A DNA stretch of 64,000 bases from Deltaproteobacteria bacterium (GCA_016183065.1 JACPFF010000006.1:1-64000), one strand, 5' to 3'; shown: positions 1-8,726, counted from the stretch's first letter. Notes: a model not told the origin generated them from the sequence alone. A program made the numbers and translations.

Positions 1-158
1 CATGAAAGGGACCGGGCACCGTCACCGCGTTGACGGGGGGTTCTCACAATGAGGCGCCCGGCGGGGTGGCCTGGGCGTGCGGGTGGGGAAAAACGATGGC
101 ATTTCCGTCGGGTGCATGGTGCCCTGGGGTGGCCCGGATCTTGCTGCGCTGTGGGGGT

Positions 159-3100
159 ATGCGATGGGGACGCCGGTTGATCGGGCTGGTGCTGCTGAGC
201 GGGGGCTTGGGTGTGACGTTCTCCGCGGGGGCCACGACGAGCTATTACGGGGCCACCCCCGGGAGCCCCTTCGCGCAATACGTTGGCAATAATGTCTACG
301 GCTGTGGGTATACGTTTGGGGCGGCCGAGATCGCCCAAATTCCGGCGCTGCAGGGCTGTGCGATTACGGCCCAGCACTGGTATCTGCTCCTCGGCGGGGG
401 CGCCCAGGTCCCCATCGAACAGGGGCTGGGCCTTCAGCTCGGCTCGGGGACCATCGTGCTCGATGCGCAGTGGTCCCCCACCGCGCTGGATCTCTATGTG
501 AATCAGTCGATCGCCTGTAGCTATCCCCTGCCGATCGCCATGCAAGTCACGTCGACATGCCCGGGGGATGCCGCCCCGAAGCCGTCGCCCTCCAAAGAGG
601 AGTCCCAGCCGACCCCGAAGCCCTCGTGCAAGGACAAACCGTCGGTCAAGGTCTGCGTCGATCTCAACCAAAACGGCATCGGGGAGTTGAGCGGTGGAGC
701 CGTCTACGAGCGCTGTGCGTATGACGAGCTGGCGCAGACCCTCCCGCACCATTTTCTCACGGCGCCCGCAAAGCTATGTGGGGAAGAGTGTCAGACCTTC
801 AAAGCCATCGCGCAGTGTCCGGATTTTGATAAAAATGGCCAGGCGGATTTCTCCGGACAATGGATCACAGACAATATCTGCGACACGCTCTACGACTATG
901 TCCACAAGGGCGATGTCTATAATGGCATTCCCTATCAATACGGCTATATGTATCGGCTGAAGGGGGGGTGCCAGCCCTATGAGTGTACGACCAATCCCGA
1001 TGTCGCGATCTGTCCGGATGCCGATCAAGACGGATTTAAAGACACGGCGGGGAGCTGGTGGCCGGACTGTGCGTATCAACAGGCCTCGGTGAACGGCCAA
1101 TCTGCGCAGGGGTGGACACTGCCGAAACACTATTTTCTGGGCGATGATCACGGCTGCGGTCTGCTCGATTGCGATCCGACGGACAAGGCGATCCATCCGG
1201 GCCCCGACGGGCTCCTCGTGTGGGCGTGTCAGGATCATGATGGCGACGGATTTGCCAATGTGCCCGCCTCAAATCAGACCAACATGTGTGCCGCCGGCAA
1301 GGGGCTGCAGGCGCCGGCGCCCCCGGGCTATTTCTGGGGCTATCCGGATTGCCAACCGTCCGATTGCGACGATGACCCCACGGACGACATGCCGGGCGAG
1401 CCGCCGGCCAAGGCCAAATGGCAGCAAGTCGCTGCGTGGCGGGACTTGGACGGGGACGGATATTTCGGGGGGACGAAGCTCTACCTCTGCATCGGCCAGG
1501 AGCTCCCGCCGGGCTATACCGACGTGGCCCCCCCCGCGAATGCCGTCGATTGCAACGATTGGCCTGCCACCCCGTGGGCCGCGGAGACGAACCCCGAGAC
1601 GGTCTGGGTATTTGATGCCGATGGCGACGGGTGTCCGGGGACGTATGAGTATCCGTCGTGCACGACCCCCACGATCGATCCCGTGAAGTTTCCCCAGGGC
1701 GCGTGGATCCGGAAGGCCCAGATCGCGCAGGACCACCTTGAGACCGATTGCGAGGAGACGAATCCGAAGCGCTGCGTGCCAGACTGGTACGCCGATGCCG
1801 ATCGGGATGGGGTGGGGACGGTCTGGTGCAATCACGGGTGTCAGCCAGATCCCAAAGCGGCCGCCTGTCAAGCGGCCCTCACGGAGTGCGCGGCGACCAA
1901 TGCGCTCCTCGCGACCGCGACGGGCGCGGCGATCACTGTCGGCGCGGGCGCCGCGGGGGCGCCCCCGAGCAGCCTGTGGGCCACGATGTTGCAGCCAGCC
2001 GGGGCGGCCTCCTCTGCACAACGGCCCGGCGGCCCCCTGCCGCGGGCCGTGCCGCGCGCCGGCGCTCGCATTGAGATCGCGCAGGATTGGCACGTGCTGG
2101 GGCCGGGCGGGGGCCCCGCGGCGGCCCCATGGTGGGCCACGACACCGTGGTCGGCCGGCGCGGCCGGGGTCTTTGCCGCCACCGCGCCCGCCGCGCTGGG
2201 GAGTGCGGCCACGGCCCTGCCGGCCCCCTACGCCACCACCCCCGGCGATTGTGATCCCTGCAACCAAAACATCACCGATGGCAATCAGGAGGTTTATTTA
2301 GATATCGATGGGGATGGCTATGGGGATGGGGCGTCATTTACCCTCCCCTGTCACGCGTACGAAGAAAAGAAGCGCGACGAGACGCAAGCGAGCCTGCTGA
2401 AACCGGAGTGTGTGGAGCAGGCCACGCAAATCATGAAGCAACATCAACTCTCCGGATTAGATGCCGAAGCGGTCTGCACGCAGGCCATTGCCAGCGATAC
2501 CCTCTGGGTCGCCATGAAAAAGGGTGACGGCCTTGATCTCTCACCAGAGATATCGCCGGACATCACCTGGGGATTCGATGGAGATAGTGATGGATTTATC
2601 CGGGCTGCAGGAAGTAGCCCCATGCCCCTGTCGGAACTTTTTCTCCAGTGTTTTACGCCCTCAAGCCATTTATTCACCTTCAACGCCGCACATCCCCCGT
2701 GCCAAAAGGGAACCTTCGATTTCTGCCAGGCATATTGGAGTTCCCCAGAGTGCATAGAACTGTTCTACACGATGCAATTTGCGAAATATAATGGCTTTGC
2801 CGATTGCAACGATACCGATCCGCTCAACCTGAACACTTTTAGCGAAGATCTCGACGGCGACACCGTGCCCAATGCCAACACACTGTATTGTTCACTACCA
2901 AGCGGCGTTCCCGTAGTGGCCTATTCCCATGAAGGCGATTGCGAGGACCTGAATGCGCAAGTGGGCGAGGCTGAAAAAAAATACGCCGATGATGATGGCG
3001 ACGGCTTCGGGGATCCCCATCGAAAATGGTCATTGTGTCCGGGAGATCCGCACCCGGAAGGGGTCGTGTTGGTAGACCATCCCAACGACTTCGCTGATTA

Positions 3101-4544
3101 TTATCCGTCTCCCTCAGTAATAGAAAACATGGCCTTTCAGGCGGACGGAATATTCTATCTGGAAAAATCAACGGGATTTAAAGAACTCTGTTTTTTTGAA
3201 GACAGTGAGTGGGAGACTCTCGGAGAAGGTCCCAAAATATATTATTATGGGTGTCTGCCAATGGTCCTGTCTGAATTGCTGGCCAAATCCCTCTTATACC
3301 CGGAGAATATCCCTGTCCTTAATGAAGCTGAACTGAGCAGTGATGAAAATGGAACAGCTTTTTATATTAAAAACCTGACAACCCATGAGGTCATCGCGAA
3401 CTATCTTCAATTGAGATATGGCAATCTTCCGCTCATTATTGAAAACCCGCTCACAAAAAACAAGGTGATCATGATTAATGGCACGGTTTACGATACGACC
3501 GTTAAATCACTCAAAGAAGGCTTGGGAGGCTGCATCGCACCCGAGGGGCTGTTGGGGGTTCCGATTCAGCATCACGTTTTATCCGATATCGAGATGTCTC
3601 TGTTTAGTGATCTGGGATACTCAAAATCATTTGTATTTGAAAACATCAAAGAATGTCTTTTATACACGCATGGTATCTATAATATAAAAGGAACCAAGTA
3701 TCTTATCAAAATGGAAAGTGATGACTCGGGCCAATTTTTGACGGCTCATGCATTGGGCGTTCTAGCTGATGCAGTGCCAACACTGAGCGTACCAATTGAT
3801 TTTAAATATCTGAATGACACCGACAAGGACGGTCTCGCGAATGAGCGGGAAGATATCAACACGAATGGTATTGTGGAGAGCGGAGAAACCGATCCATGGA
3901 ATCCAGATACCGATGGAGACGGGCATGAGGATGGTGTAGAAGTTGTTGACGGCGATACGACTGCTGCACTCAATCCCCAATTGCAGCCCTATGCAGATTC
4001 CTGTTTTTTTCTGGTTCCCCAAATATTGACAAATGCAGAGAAGGAAATCTGGGATTCCCGAAAGGCTATGGCCTTAAAGGTGGCGCCGATTGTCTGGAAA
4101 AAAATACAGAAGACCATTCCCGTTGCTTTTTTTAGTGGGCGCATGCTGGAGGAGGCTATTCAGGTGGCCATTCCGGCGTATATTCGGATCAAGCCGAAGT
4201 GCAATGCTACGACATACAGCTACGCATCAGGAGGTTACGTAAAAGTTGAAGGAGCGTGGGGGTTACAGGCGAGCACCTACCCGAATGATGAAGTCTACAT
4301 TGATTTGAAAGCGATTCTGAAAGACTATCCACCAATGTCTATCGAGGCGTTTAAATCAATGAAGGATCCATGGAATACACATCTACTTGACACATTTCTC
4401 CACGAAGCCATGCATGCCGCTCTCGATTTTACAATGTTTTCAGAATCTAACAAGGACGAGGTAGCATTGGGGCATCTCTATATTTACAGCATTCTTTCAA
4501 ATGGAAAATATAAGACTCTAGAAGGAATTCAAGCATTTGAATAA
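159..4544 (+). CDS. Large secreted Ca-motif (MopE/TSP3-like) protein with C-terminal HEAMH motif
   Basis: This 1461-residue protein opens with a signal peptide (MRWGRRLIGLVLLSGGLG, small residues to about 25). That is why ATG 159 is preferred to in-frame starts upstream. About ten acidic calcium-type loops follow between residues 280 and 1270 (for example DHDGDG, DLDGDG, DADGDG, DIDGDG, DDDGDG), many next to DCDD/DCND cysteine motifs as in MopE-type metal-binding repeats. Residues about 581-696 are an Ala/Gly/Pro-rich insert. DTDKDG and DTDGDG loops at about 1219-1267 look like thrombospondin type-3 repeats. HEAMH at about 1415-1419 fits an HExxH zincin site, with acidic residues following (NKDEVALG). 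Base composition falls from very GC-rich before about 2.3 kb to AT-rich after it, which suggests a mosaic origin. Function is unknown; a cell-surface or secreted protein, possibly a protease, is inference. Confidence 0.8.
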   Translation: MRWGRRLIGLVLLSGGLGVTFSAGATTSYYGATPGSPFAQYVGNNVYGCGYTFGAAEIAQIPALQGCAITAQHWYLLLGGGAQVPIEQGLGLQLGSGTIVLDAQWSPTALDLYVNQSIACSYPLPIAMQVTSTCPGDAAPKPSPSKEESQPTPKPSCKDKPSVKVCVDLNQNGIGELSGGAVYERCAYDELAQTLPHHFLTAPAKLCGEECQTFKAIAQCPDFDKNGQADFSGQWITDNICDTLYDYVHKGDVYNGIPYQYGYMYRLKGGCQPYECTTNPDVAICPDADQDGFKDTAGSWWPDCAYQQASVNGQSAQGWTLPKHYFLGDDHGCGLLDCDPTDKAIHPGPDGLLVWACQDHDGDGFANVPASNQTNMCAAGKGLQAPAPPGYFWGYPDCQPSDCDDDPTDDMPGEPPAKAKWQQVAAWRDLDGDGYFGGTKLYLCIGQELPPGYTDVAPPANAVDCNDWPATPWAAETNPETVWVFDADGDGCPGTYEYPSCTTPTIDPVKFPQGAWIRKAQIAQDHLETDCEETNPKRCVPDWYADADRDGVGTVWCNHGCQPDPKAAACQAALTECAATNALLATATGAAITVGAGAAGAPPSSLWATMLQPAGAASSAQRPGGPLPRAVPRAGARIEIAQDWHVLGPGGGPAAAPWWATTPWSAGAAGVFAATAPAALGSAATALPAPYATTPGDCDPCNQNITDGNQEVYLDIDGDGYGDGASFTLPCHAYEEKKRDETQASLLKPECVEQATQIMKQHQLSGLDAEAVCTQAIASDTLWVAMKKGDGLDLSPEISPDITWGFDGDSDGFIRAAGSSPMPLSELFLQCFTPSSHLFTFNAAHPPCQKGTFDFCQAYWSSPECIELFYTMQFAKYNGFADCNDTDPLNLNTFSEDLDGDTVPNANTLYCSLPSGVPVVAYSHEGDCEDLNAQVGEAEKKYADDDGDGFGDPHRKWSLCPGDPHPEGVVLVDHPNDFADYYPSPSVIENMAFQADGIFYLEKSTGFKELCFFEDSEWETLGEGPKIYYYGCLPMVLSELLAKSLLYPENIPVLNEAELSSDENGTAFYIKNLTTHEVIANYLQLRYGNLPLIIENPLTKNKVIMINGTVYDTTVKSLKEGLGGCIAPEGLLGVPIQHHVLSDIEMSLFSDLGYSKSFVFENIKECLLYTHGIYNIKGTKYLIKMESDDSGQFLTAHALGVLADAVPTLSVPIDFKYLNDTDKDGLANEREDINTNGIVESGETDPWNPDTDGDGHEDGVEVVDGDTTAALNPQLQPYADSCFFLVPQILTNAEKEIWDSRKAMALKVAPIVWKKIQKTIPVAFFSGRMLEEAIQVAIPAYIRIKPKCNATTYSYASGGYVKVEGAWGLQASTYPNDEVYIDLKAILKDYPPMSIEAFKSMKDPWNTHLLDTFLHEAMHAALDFTMFSESNKDEVALGHLYIYSILSNGKYKTLEGIQAFE

Positions 4545-4734
4545 ATGTTCCAACGGAATAACCCTGCTCGGTTGATAGTTTCTTGGAGGCCCATCATTTT
4601 TTACGAGATCTCCGCTTTTGTCCTCCAGGACGTTCACATATCCGCAAAATGGACATCGATGGTGGGTGTCGTGCAGGACATACTTTCCAAGGCATGTGGC
4701 GAAACGGTCATGCCGCCAATTTTTTCCCGGCCGC
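4545..4734. other. Intergenic stretch with possible decayed zinc-ribbon reading frame
   Basis: No intact gene is supported here. Read on the minus strand between roughly 4700 and 4560, one frame gives HHRCPFCGYVNVLEDKSG, which contains a CxxC knuckle and could be the remnant of a zinc-ribbon protein. It has no start and no partner CxxC close by. The stretch is richer in A and T than the genes on either side, like the 3' half of the preceding gene. Confidence 0.2.
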
Positions 4735-5397
4735 TTACAGGTGTTGCGGGCACGCGAGGGCTTCGGCCGGGAGGAGTCCGATTGACGCGGGCGGACCGTG
4801 CGACCGGATGAACCAATAATTCGAGAGGGGTGCGATCAGTGGCGAGACCGCGTCCACCACGTCACCGTGGGCCACGTGGCGTGCCGTGGCCGTGACCCGT
4901 CCGGTGGAATCGAGAAAATCGTGCACGGTAGCACGGCGTATGTTTACGGTACAGACCAGTGGTGCGCGACGCCGTGCGCGTTGGAAGGCGTCGCGAGACC
5001 ACCCCGAGCCGCAGCAGTCGGGGAAGCCGCCATGGAGCCGGATCTGTCGCGGATCGACATCGAGAAACAGGGTGGGGGTGTTCGGTCCGAACGAGGCGGC
5101 ATAGCGCTCGATCCCAGCGGGCGACTCTTTCCAGGGATAGAGCGGACCCGCCACGCATTCACACTGATGGGCGGTGGGACCAAAGACGGCGGTGTAGCCG
5201 ATAAAGAGTGCGTGCGCATCCCCCACCACGACGAGTCGACTGCCACCGAGCGTGCCGTTGGGATAGAAGCCCATCAGGTCGCTTGCCCCACCCGACGGGG
5301 CTGGGGTACACTCGGCCGGTTCACAGGCAGGGAGATCGGATGGGATCGATATCATGACCGCACTGCAACAGCCGATCAGCAGGAGACTGAGACGCAT
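4735..5397 (-). CDS. Putative lipoprotein of unknown function
   Basis: The 220-residue product starts MRLSLLLIGC, a short lipoprotein signal with lipobox LLIGC, so ATG 5397 is preferred to the longer frame beginning at 5469. The mature part is Cys-rich early on (ACEPAECTPAP) and includes CECVAG and PDCCGSG. No family is recognised. Its start codon overlaps, on the opposite strand, the start codon of the small membrane protein that begins at 5396, so at least one promoter must lie inside the other gene. It could be an exported protein of any kind. Confidence 0.6.
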   Translation of the reverse strand: MRLSLLLIGCCSAVMISIPSDLPACEPAECTPAPSGGASDLMGFYPNGTLGGSRLVVVGDAHALFIGYTAVFGPTAHQCECVAGPLYPWKESPAGIERYAASFGPNTPTLFLDVDPRQIRLHGGFPDCCGSGWSRDAFQRARRRAPLVCTVNIRRATVHDFLDSTGRVTATARHVAHGDVVDAVSPLIAPLSNYWFIRSHGPPASIGLLPAEALACPQHL

Positions 5398-5761
5398 GTC
5401 GACACTCTCTAGCGTTGTCCCGACGAGAACGCAAGCGTGGGGAGGCTTAGTCGTCCTGTTGAGCGGCATCGCGCTCTACAAATCGGTCGTGATTCTGTCC
5501 CAGGCCTCGTGTGCCTATTACGAGGGGATTCTCCATCGATGTATAACCGGGGTCTTTTGGACTGGGATGATTCCACTCGGATTCCGGATTTTCGCCCAGT
5601 GGTTTTTTCATCTGTGCCGAAAAAAATGGCGACCACTGTTGGGCTACAGCGGTCTTATCGGTCTTCTCCTGCTGATCGCACTCTGGCTCGGTTGGTACGA
5701 TCTCGAATACTGCCTTCTGGGGTATGACGGTACCGGATTTCCGCCTGATCTGGCGGACTAG
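5396..5761 (+). CDS. Small membrane protein, unknown function
   Basis: The 121-residue product has three apparent hydrophobic spans, roughly residues 17-33 (LVVLLSGIALYKSVVIL), 45-65 and 77-95 (YSGLIGLLLLIALWLGW), separated by a basic loop (HLCRKKWRP). An ATG at 5354 would add 14 basic residues. ATG 5396 is chosen because it follows the head-to-head arrangement with the lipoprotein gene, but the choice is weak. No family is recognised. A MITE-like inverted repeat begins two bases after its stop codon. Confidence 0.5.
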   Translation: MSTLSSVVPTRTQAWGGLVVLLSGIALYKSVVILSQASCAYYEGILHRCITGVFWTGMIPLGFRIFAQWFFHLCRKKWRPLLGYSGLIGLLLLIALWLGWYDLEYCLLGYDGTGFPPDLAD

Positions 5762-5762
5762 T

Positions 5763-5885
5763 GTACTGCGTCAGAAATTCCTTTATGCTGCGTTACCCCC
5801 TCACTCGCGATCCTCACGTACAACCCAGTACGCTCCGGTGGCTCGTTCGCGGGTGCCTTGCCTAAAGGAATTTCTGACGCAGTAC
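5763..5885. repeat. MITE-like element with perfect 23-bp terminal inverted repeats
   Basis: Positions 5763-5785 and 5863-5885 are perfect reverse complements (23 bp, starting GTACTGCGTCAGAAATTCC). They enclose 77 bp with no gene. The centre holds CGCGATCCTCACG at 5806-5818 and GTACGCTCCGGT at 5828-5839; the same two blocks with nearly the same spacing recur at 59541-59573. The size and terminal arms fit a miniature inverted-repeat element or a structured dispersed repeat. No clear target duplication is visible. Confidence 0.7.
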
Positions 5886-5961
5886 TGTAAAGAAGCGTTG
5901 GACGCACTACACTAGAGGCCCCGTGATCTGTCCGGGAAGGGCGAAGTCTCCTTCCAGGGTG

Positions 5962-5981
5962 CCACGGGCGTGAGCCCGTGG
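5962..5981. repeat. Strong GC hairpin (REP-like or terminator)
   Basis: CCACGGGC at 5962-5969 pairs with GCCCGTGG at 5974-5981 across a GTGA loop, and GGGCCC follows. It lies just beyond the stop codon of the minus-strand ATPase gene, so it may stop or protect that transcript, although no T-tract follows. The GTGGGGCCC edge resembles the end of the modular repeat copies at 9 kb and 38.6 kb. Confidence 0.5.
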
Positions 5982-5997
5982 GGCCCTACTGAGACAC

Positions 5998-7125
5998 TCA
6001 CCGAAACTGCTGCAGAAATCGCTGAAAGAGTGGATCACTGAGCTGATATCCGCGATCAGACCGTTCAACAATCGACCGATTGAGCAGGTGTGCCATGATG
6101 AGCTGCATACCTCGCGGGCTCACGGAGACATTTTTCAGCACGGATTTCCCTGTCGGTTGCCGAATGATGGTCTCCTTTGCCATGACGATCAGGAGGCGCT
6201 CTTCTTTGGCGGAACATTGTGCCAGATACGTTTCGTACCGACTGCGCCGGTTTTCCACGGTGCGATCAATCGCCACATGCAGATCAGCACCGGTCACCGT
6301 GTGATGCGTAAACTCTCTGACGAGTGTGGCACAGACCATGTTGATGGCCTCGGGATTCCGATGTAACAGGTCTTGCAATTGTACTGAGCCCTCGGAGGAG
6401 ATCTGGATCTTGTGCGGAGCAAACCGTTCCGCCATGTAGTGGTAGTATTCCCGATAGGGGATTGGTCCAAAGGCAATATCTTCTCCAAATCCGGCCAGAG
6501 GCGCATTCGGTTTTGCAAGCATCCCGGCCAGCAGATGCTGCTTGGATCCCATCACAATGAGTGGAGTGTCGCGGAATTCCTGCAGCGCCTGCCGCATGAG
6601 TCCCTGCGCCTCTTCAACCAGGGCGATATCCTGGAACTCGTCGAAGACGACCAGTGTGGGGACTTGCGGGGCGATCTTCCCGCGAATAATGGCGAACAGT
6701 TCGCTGAACGACTCGCTTGCAGGGCGGGACGCGTTTCCGAGCGTTAACGTCGGCAGACCTGTGACCTCATCCACGCTGATCTGTGGACGCAGCCCTCGAA
6801 GGAATTGCTTGACCGATGTCAAAAACTGTTTTCCCGGGAAGGATTCGCCAAAAGAGTAGCCAAAAGCGTTGCGGATTCGCTCATGGATCGACGCCAACGT
6901 CTTCACCTCCATGACATCGACGAAAAGGACAAAGGCGCGTTTGTGCTTGCGGCGAAACTTCGGAATGATCACGCTCTTGAGGAGGGAGGTCTTGCCCGAA
7001 TTCCGGTGTCCATAGACCACCAATTTTGCTTTTCTTTCGATGCCGTCCCAAAGGGCCTTTTGTTCTGCATGGAGGTTGCAGATGTTTTCTGCATCCAGAA
7101 TCGTATCGAAATAGAATCCCTTCAT
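5998..7125 (-). CDS. Stand-alone AAA ATPase (ORC/Cdc6-like P-loop), possible DNA-associated
   Basis: The 375-residue protein has a Walker A motif GHRNSGKT at residues 39-46 and a Walker B LVVFDEFQD with DE at about 162-163. The C-terminal 70 residues (KSVLKNVSVSPRGMQLIMAHL to the end) look like a winged helix, as in archaeal-type ATPases of the AAA_16/ATPase_2 kind. These proteins are often lone accessory or mobile genes. It is a single gene with its own AT-rich promoter, which is covered by two tandem ATACTnnnAGTAT palindromes, so autoregulation or repression is likely. The substrate is unknown. Confidence 0.75.
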   Translation of the reverse strand: MKGFYFDTILDAENICNLHAEQKALWDGIERKAKLVVYGHRNSGKTSLLKSVIIPKFRRKHKRAFVLFVDVMEVKTLASIHERIRNAFGYSFGESFPGKQFLTSVKQFLRGLRPQISVDEVTGLPTLTLGNASRPASESFSELFAIIRGKIAPQVPTLVVFDEFQDIALVEEAQGLMRQALQEFRDTPLIVMGSKQHLLAGMLAKPNAPLAGFGEDIAFGPIPYREYYHYMAERFAPHKIQISSEGSVQLQDLLHRNPEAINMVCATLVREFTHHTVTGADLHVAIDRTVENRRSRYETYLAQCSAKEERLLIVMAKETIIRQPTGKSVLKNVSVSPRGMQLIMAHLLNRSIVERSDRGYQLSDPLFQRFLQQFR

Positions 7126-7137
7126 CGGGTTTATTTT

Positions 7138-7164
7138 ATACTTTCAGTATAATACTGCAAGTAT
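7138..7164 (-). promoter_or_regulatory. Tandem palindromic operator of the AAA ATPase gene
   Basis: Two 13-bp palindromes with identical arms lie side by side: ATACTTTCAGTAT at 7138-7150 and ATACTGCAAGTAT at 7152-7164 (plus-strand reading). Their centres are 14 bp apart, close to one and a third helical turns. They end 12 bp before the start codon and cover the only plausible -10 sequences (TATTAT or TATAAA on the minus strand). A dimeric regulator binding cooperatively is the natural reading. The regulator is not identified; the ATPase itself is one candidate. Confidence 0.6.
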
Positions 7165-7198
7165 AATCGATTGATTGCGCCATGACCCATTCGCCACC

Positions 7199-7352
7199 AT
7201 TACAGGGGCTCACGTTGCCCCCTCCAGCGGCAAAGCCGCTGGAGCCTCCCCCTCTCGCGCGCGGGGCGCGCTGGGGTACTTCCTCGTCCACCCAGCTTCG
7301 CGGGTCCCCGGACTCGGTCCTCGCCACAGCCCCCTCCAGTGGCACAGTGACC
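7199..7352 (+). repeat. Modular palindromic repeat, copy 1
   Basis: The copy begins TTACAGGGGCTCACGT, then carries a hairpin (CTCCAGCGGC/GCCGCTGGAG), a CTCTCGCGCGC/GCGCGCTGGGG hairpin, and the common block GTACTTCCTCGTCCACCC followed by GGGTCCCCGGACTCGGTC. Related copies lie at 8772-9022 in the same orientation and 38618-38797 inverted. It fills most of the space before the OmpH-like gene. The short frames through it on either strand are not credible genes. Confidence 0.75.
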
Positions 7353-7488
7353 GACGCCTTCCCGGTGTGCCTGGCCCCCCAGTCCAGGCCTCCGCGAAAA
7401 ATCCTTGTCATCTGGGGGATGCTCAACTATGCGACTCAGCACGTGTTGCAAAAAGGCACTGATTTTTCAAGGAAATGTGGAGGAGATT

Positions 7489-8064
7489 ATGCAACGGGTC
7501 GGAGTGCGATGGCGCAATGTGTGGTGTGGAGTGTCTGCGGCAGTGCTGTTGTGTGGTATCCCGTTGGTGCATGCCGCCTCGGAGAGCACACCGCGCATCG
7601 GGTACGTCGATCTGCAGCGGGCGCTCAATAACGTCAATGAAGGGCGGCGCGCAAAGGGCGAACTGGAACGGATCTTTACCAAGCGCCGGACCGAGCTGGA
7701 ATCGCTCAAGACAACGCTCGAAAAGAAACAGCAGGAACTCGAAAAAGATCGGCACATCCTGAGTGCAGAGGCATTGCAACAGAAGCAGGAAGCCTATCGC
7801 AATGAACTGCTAACGCTGACACAGAAAATGAATACCTATGAGGGGGAATTGGCGCAAAAAGAATCGGAGACCACGGGGGCCATTCTGAACGCCCTGCGGC
7901 ACGTGGTGCGCAAGCTCGGTGCAGATGAGGGGTTCGAGGTGATCCTCGAGACCTCGCAGGACGTCGTCCTCTTTTCACCGACCAAGTCCGATCTGACCGA
8001 GCGGGTGATTGAGCGATATAACGCCCTGCCAGAATCGCAGCGGCGGATTCCGGTGCGAAAGTAA
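7489..8064 (+). CDS. OmpH/Skp-family periplasmic chaperone-like protein
   Basis: The 191-residue protein has a signal peptide ending near VHAA (about residue 25) and then the Skp opening PRIGYVDLQRALNN. A long charged coiled-coil segment (about residues 48-130, rich in E, K and Q) follows, and then a C-terminal part GFEVILETSQDVVLF, typical of OmpH family members. Skp-like proteins hold unfolded outer-membrane proteins in the periplasm. ATG 7489 has a strong GGAGGAG site just upstream. It is followed closely by the zinc-ribbon-FHA gene. No bamA is adjacent in this window. Confidence 0.85.
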   Translation: MQRVGVRWRNVWCGVSAAVLLCGIPLVHAASESTPRIGYVDLQRALNNVNEGRRAKGELERIFTKRRTELESLKTTLEKKQQELEKDRHILSAEALQQKQEAYRNELLTLTQKMNTYEGELAQKESETTGAILNALRHVVRKLGADEGFEVILETSQDVVLFSPTKSDLTERVIERYNALPESQRRIPVRK

Positions 8065-8069
8065 CGCCC

Positions 8070-8726
8070 ATGGCGGTGGATCAGCAATTGTTGGAGATTC
8101 TGGCCTGCATTCAATGTCGGGGACCGTTGGTTGCCGTGGAAGGGGGACGCGGCCTGTTGTGTGAGGCGTGCAAACTCAAATTCCCCGTGCGGGACGACAT
8201 CCCCGTGCTCCTTCTCGAAGAAGTGCTCGACATGCAGAGCGGCGCCCGCGGCGCGACGTCAGTGGCCGCTGCGACCGACCTGCACGTCCCGACCGTGACA
8301 TTTCGGGTGACGGCCGGGCCGAAGAAGGGGATGACGATCCAGCTGGAACGGGGGACCTGCAAGGCGGTGGGCCGGACCGTGGGCGATCCGCACAAGACGA
8401 CCTCGTATCACCACATCGACGTCACCTTGAGTCTCGACGAGAATACACGCAAATTGATCCAGCAATATGTGGCCAAACAATTCCGCCGCGCCGATAACGG
8501 CCCGGGAAAAGAATTCGGTTTCCGACGGACCGGCGATATTGTCCTCGACGATGTCTCGGTGTCGCGGCTGCATGCCATGTTTTTTTACGATGACATCGGC
8601 GTCGGGATTCTCGATCTCGTGAGCAAGAATGGGACGTATGTCAACGGGGAAGAGGTGGAAAGTCGTCTCCTCCGCAAGGGGGATGTCATTGAATTGGGAG
8701 AGTCGAAGATTGTCTTGGAAGAATAG
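8070..8726 (+). CDS. Trm112-like zinc ribbon fused to an FHA domain
   Basis: Residues 1-55 match the Trm112p/UPF0434 pattern: LLEILACIQCRGPL, then LLCEACKLKFPVRDDIPVLL, giving two CxxC pairs. After a linker, residues from about 75 to the end form an FHA domain with the core VSRLHAMFFYDD, the loop SKNGTYVNGEEV, and a final GDVIELGESKIVL. FHA domains bind phosphothreonine peptides, and Trm112 modules usually activate methyltransferases. It begins five bases after the OmpH-like gene, so the two are probably co-transcribed. The role of the fusion is unknown. Confidence 0.8.
   Translation: MAVDQQLLEILACIQCRGPLVAVEGGRGLLCEACKLKFPVRDDIPVLLLEEVLDMQSGARGATSVAAATDLHVPTVTFRVTAGPKKGMTIQLERGTCKAVGRTVGDPHKTTSYHHIDVTLSLDENTRKLIQQYVAKQFRRADNGPGKEFGFRRTGDIVLDDVSVSRLHAMFFYDDIGVGILDLVSKNGTYVNGEEVESRLLRKGDVIELGESKIVLEE

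Noticed and set aside
1269-2267. Minus-strand open frame of 332 codons inside the first gene
   Set aside because: It is Arg/Gly/Pro-rich shadow coding opposite the GC-rich calcium-motif gene, with no motifs.
7200-7460. Several 80-150 codon frames across the repeat at 7.2 kb
   Set aside because: They exist because the palindromic repeat is stop-poor and have no ribosome sites or family features.
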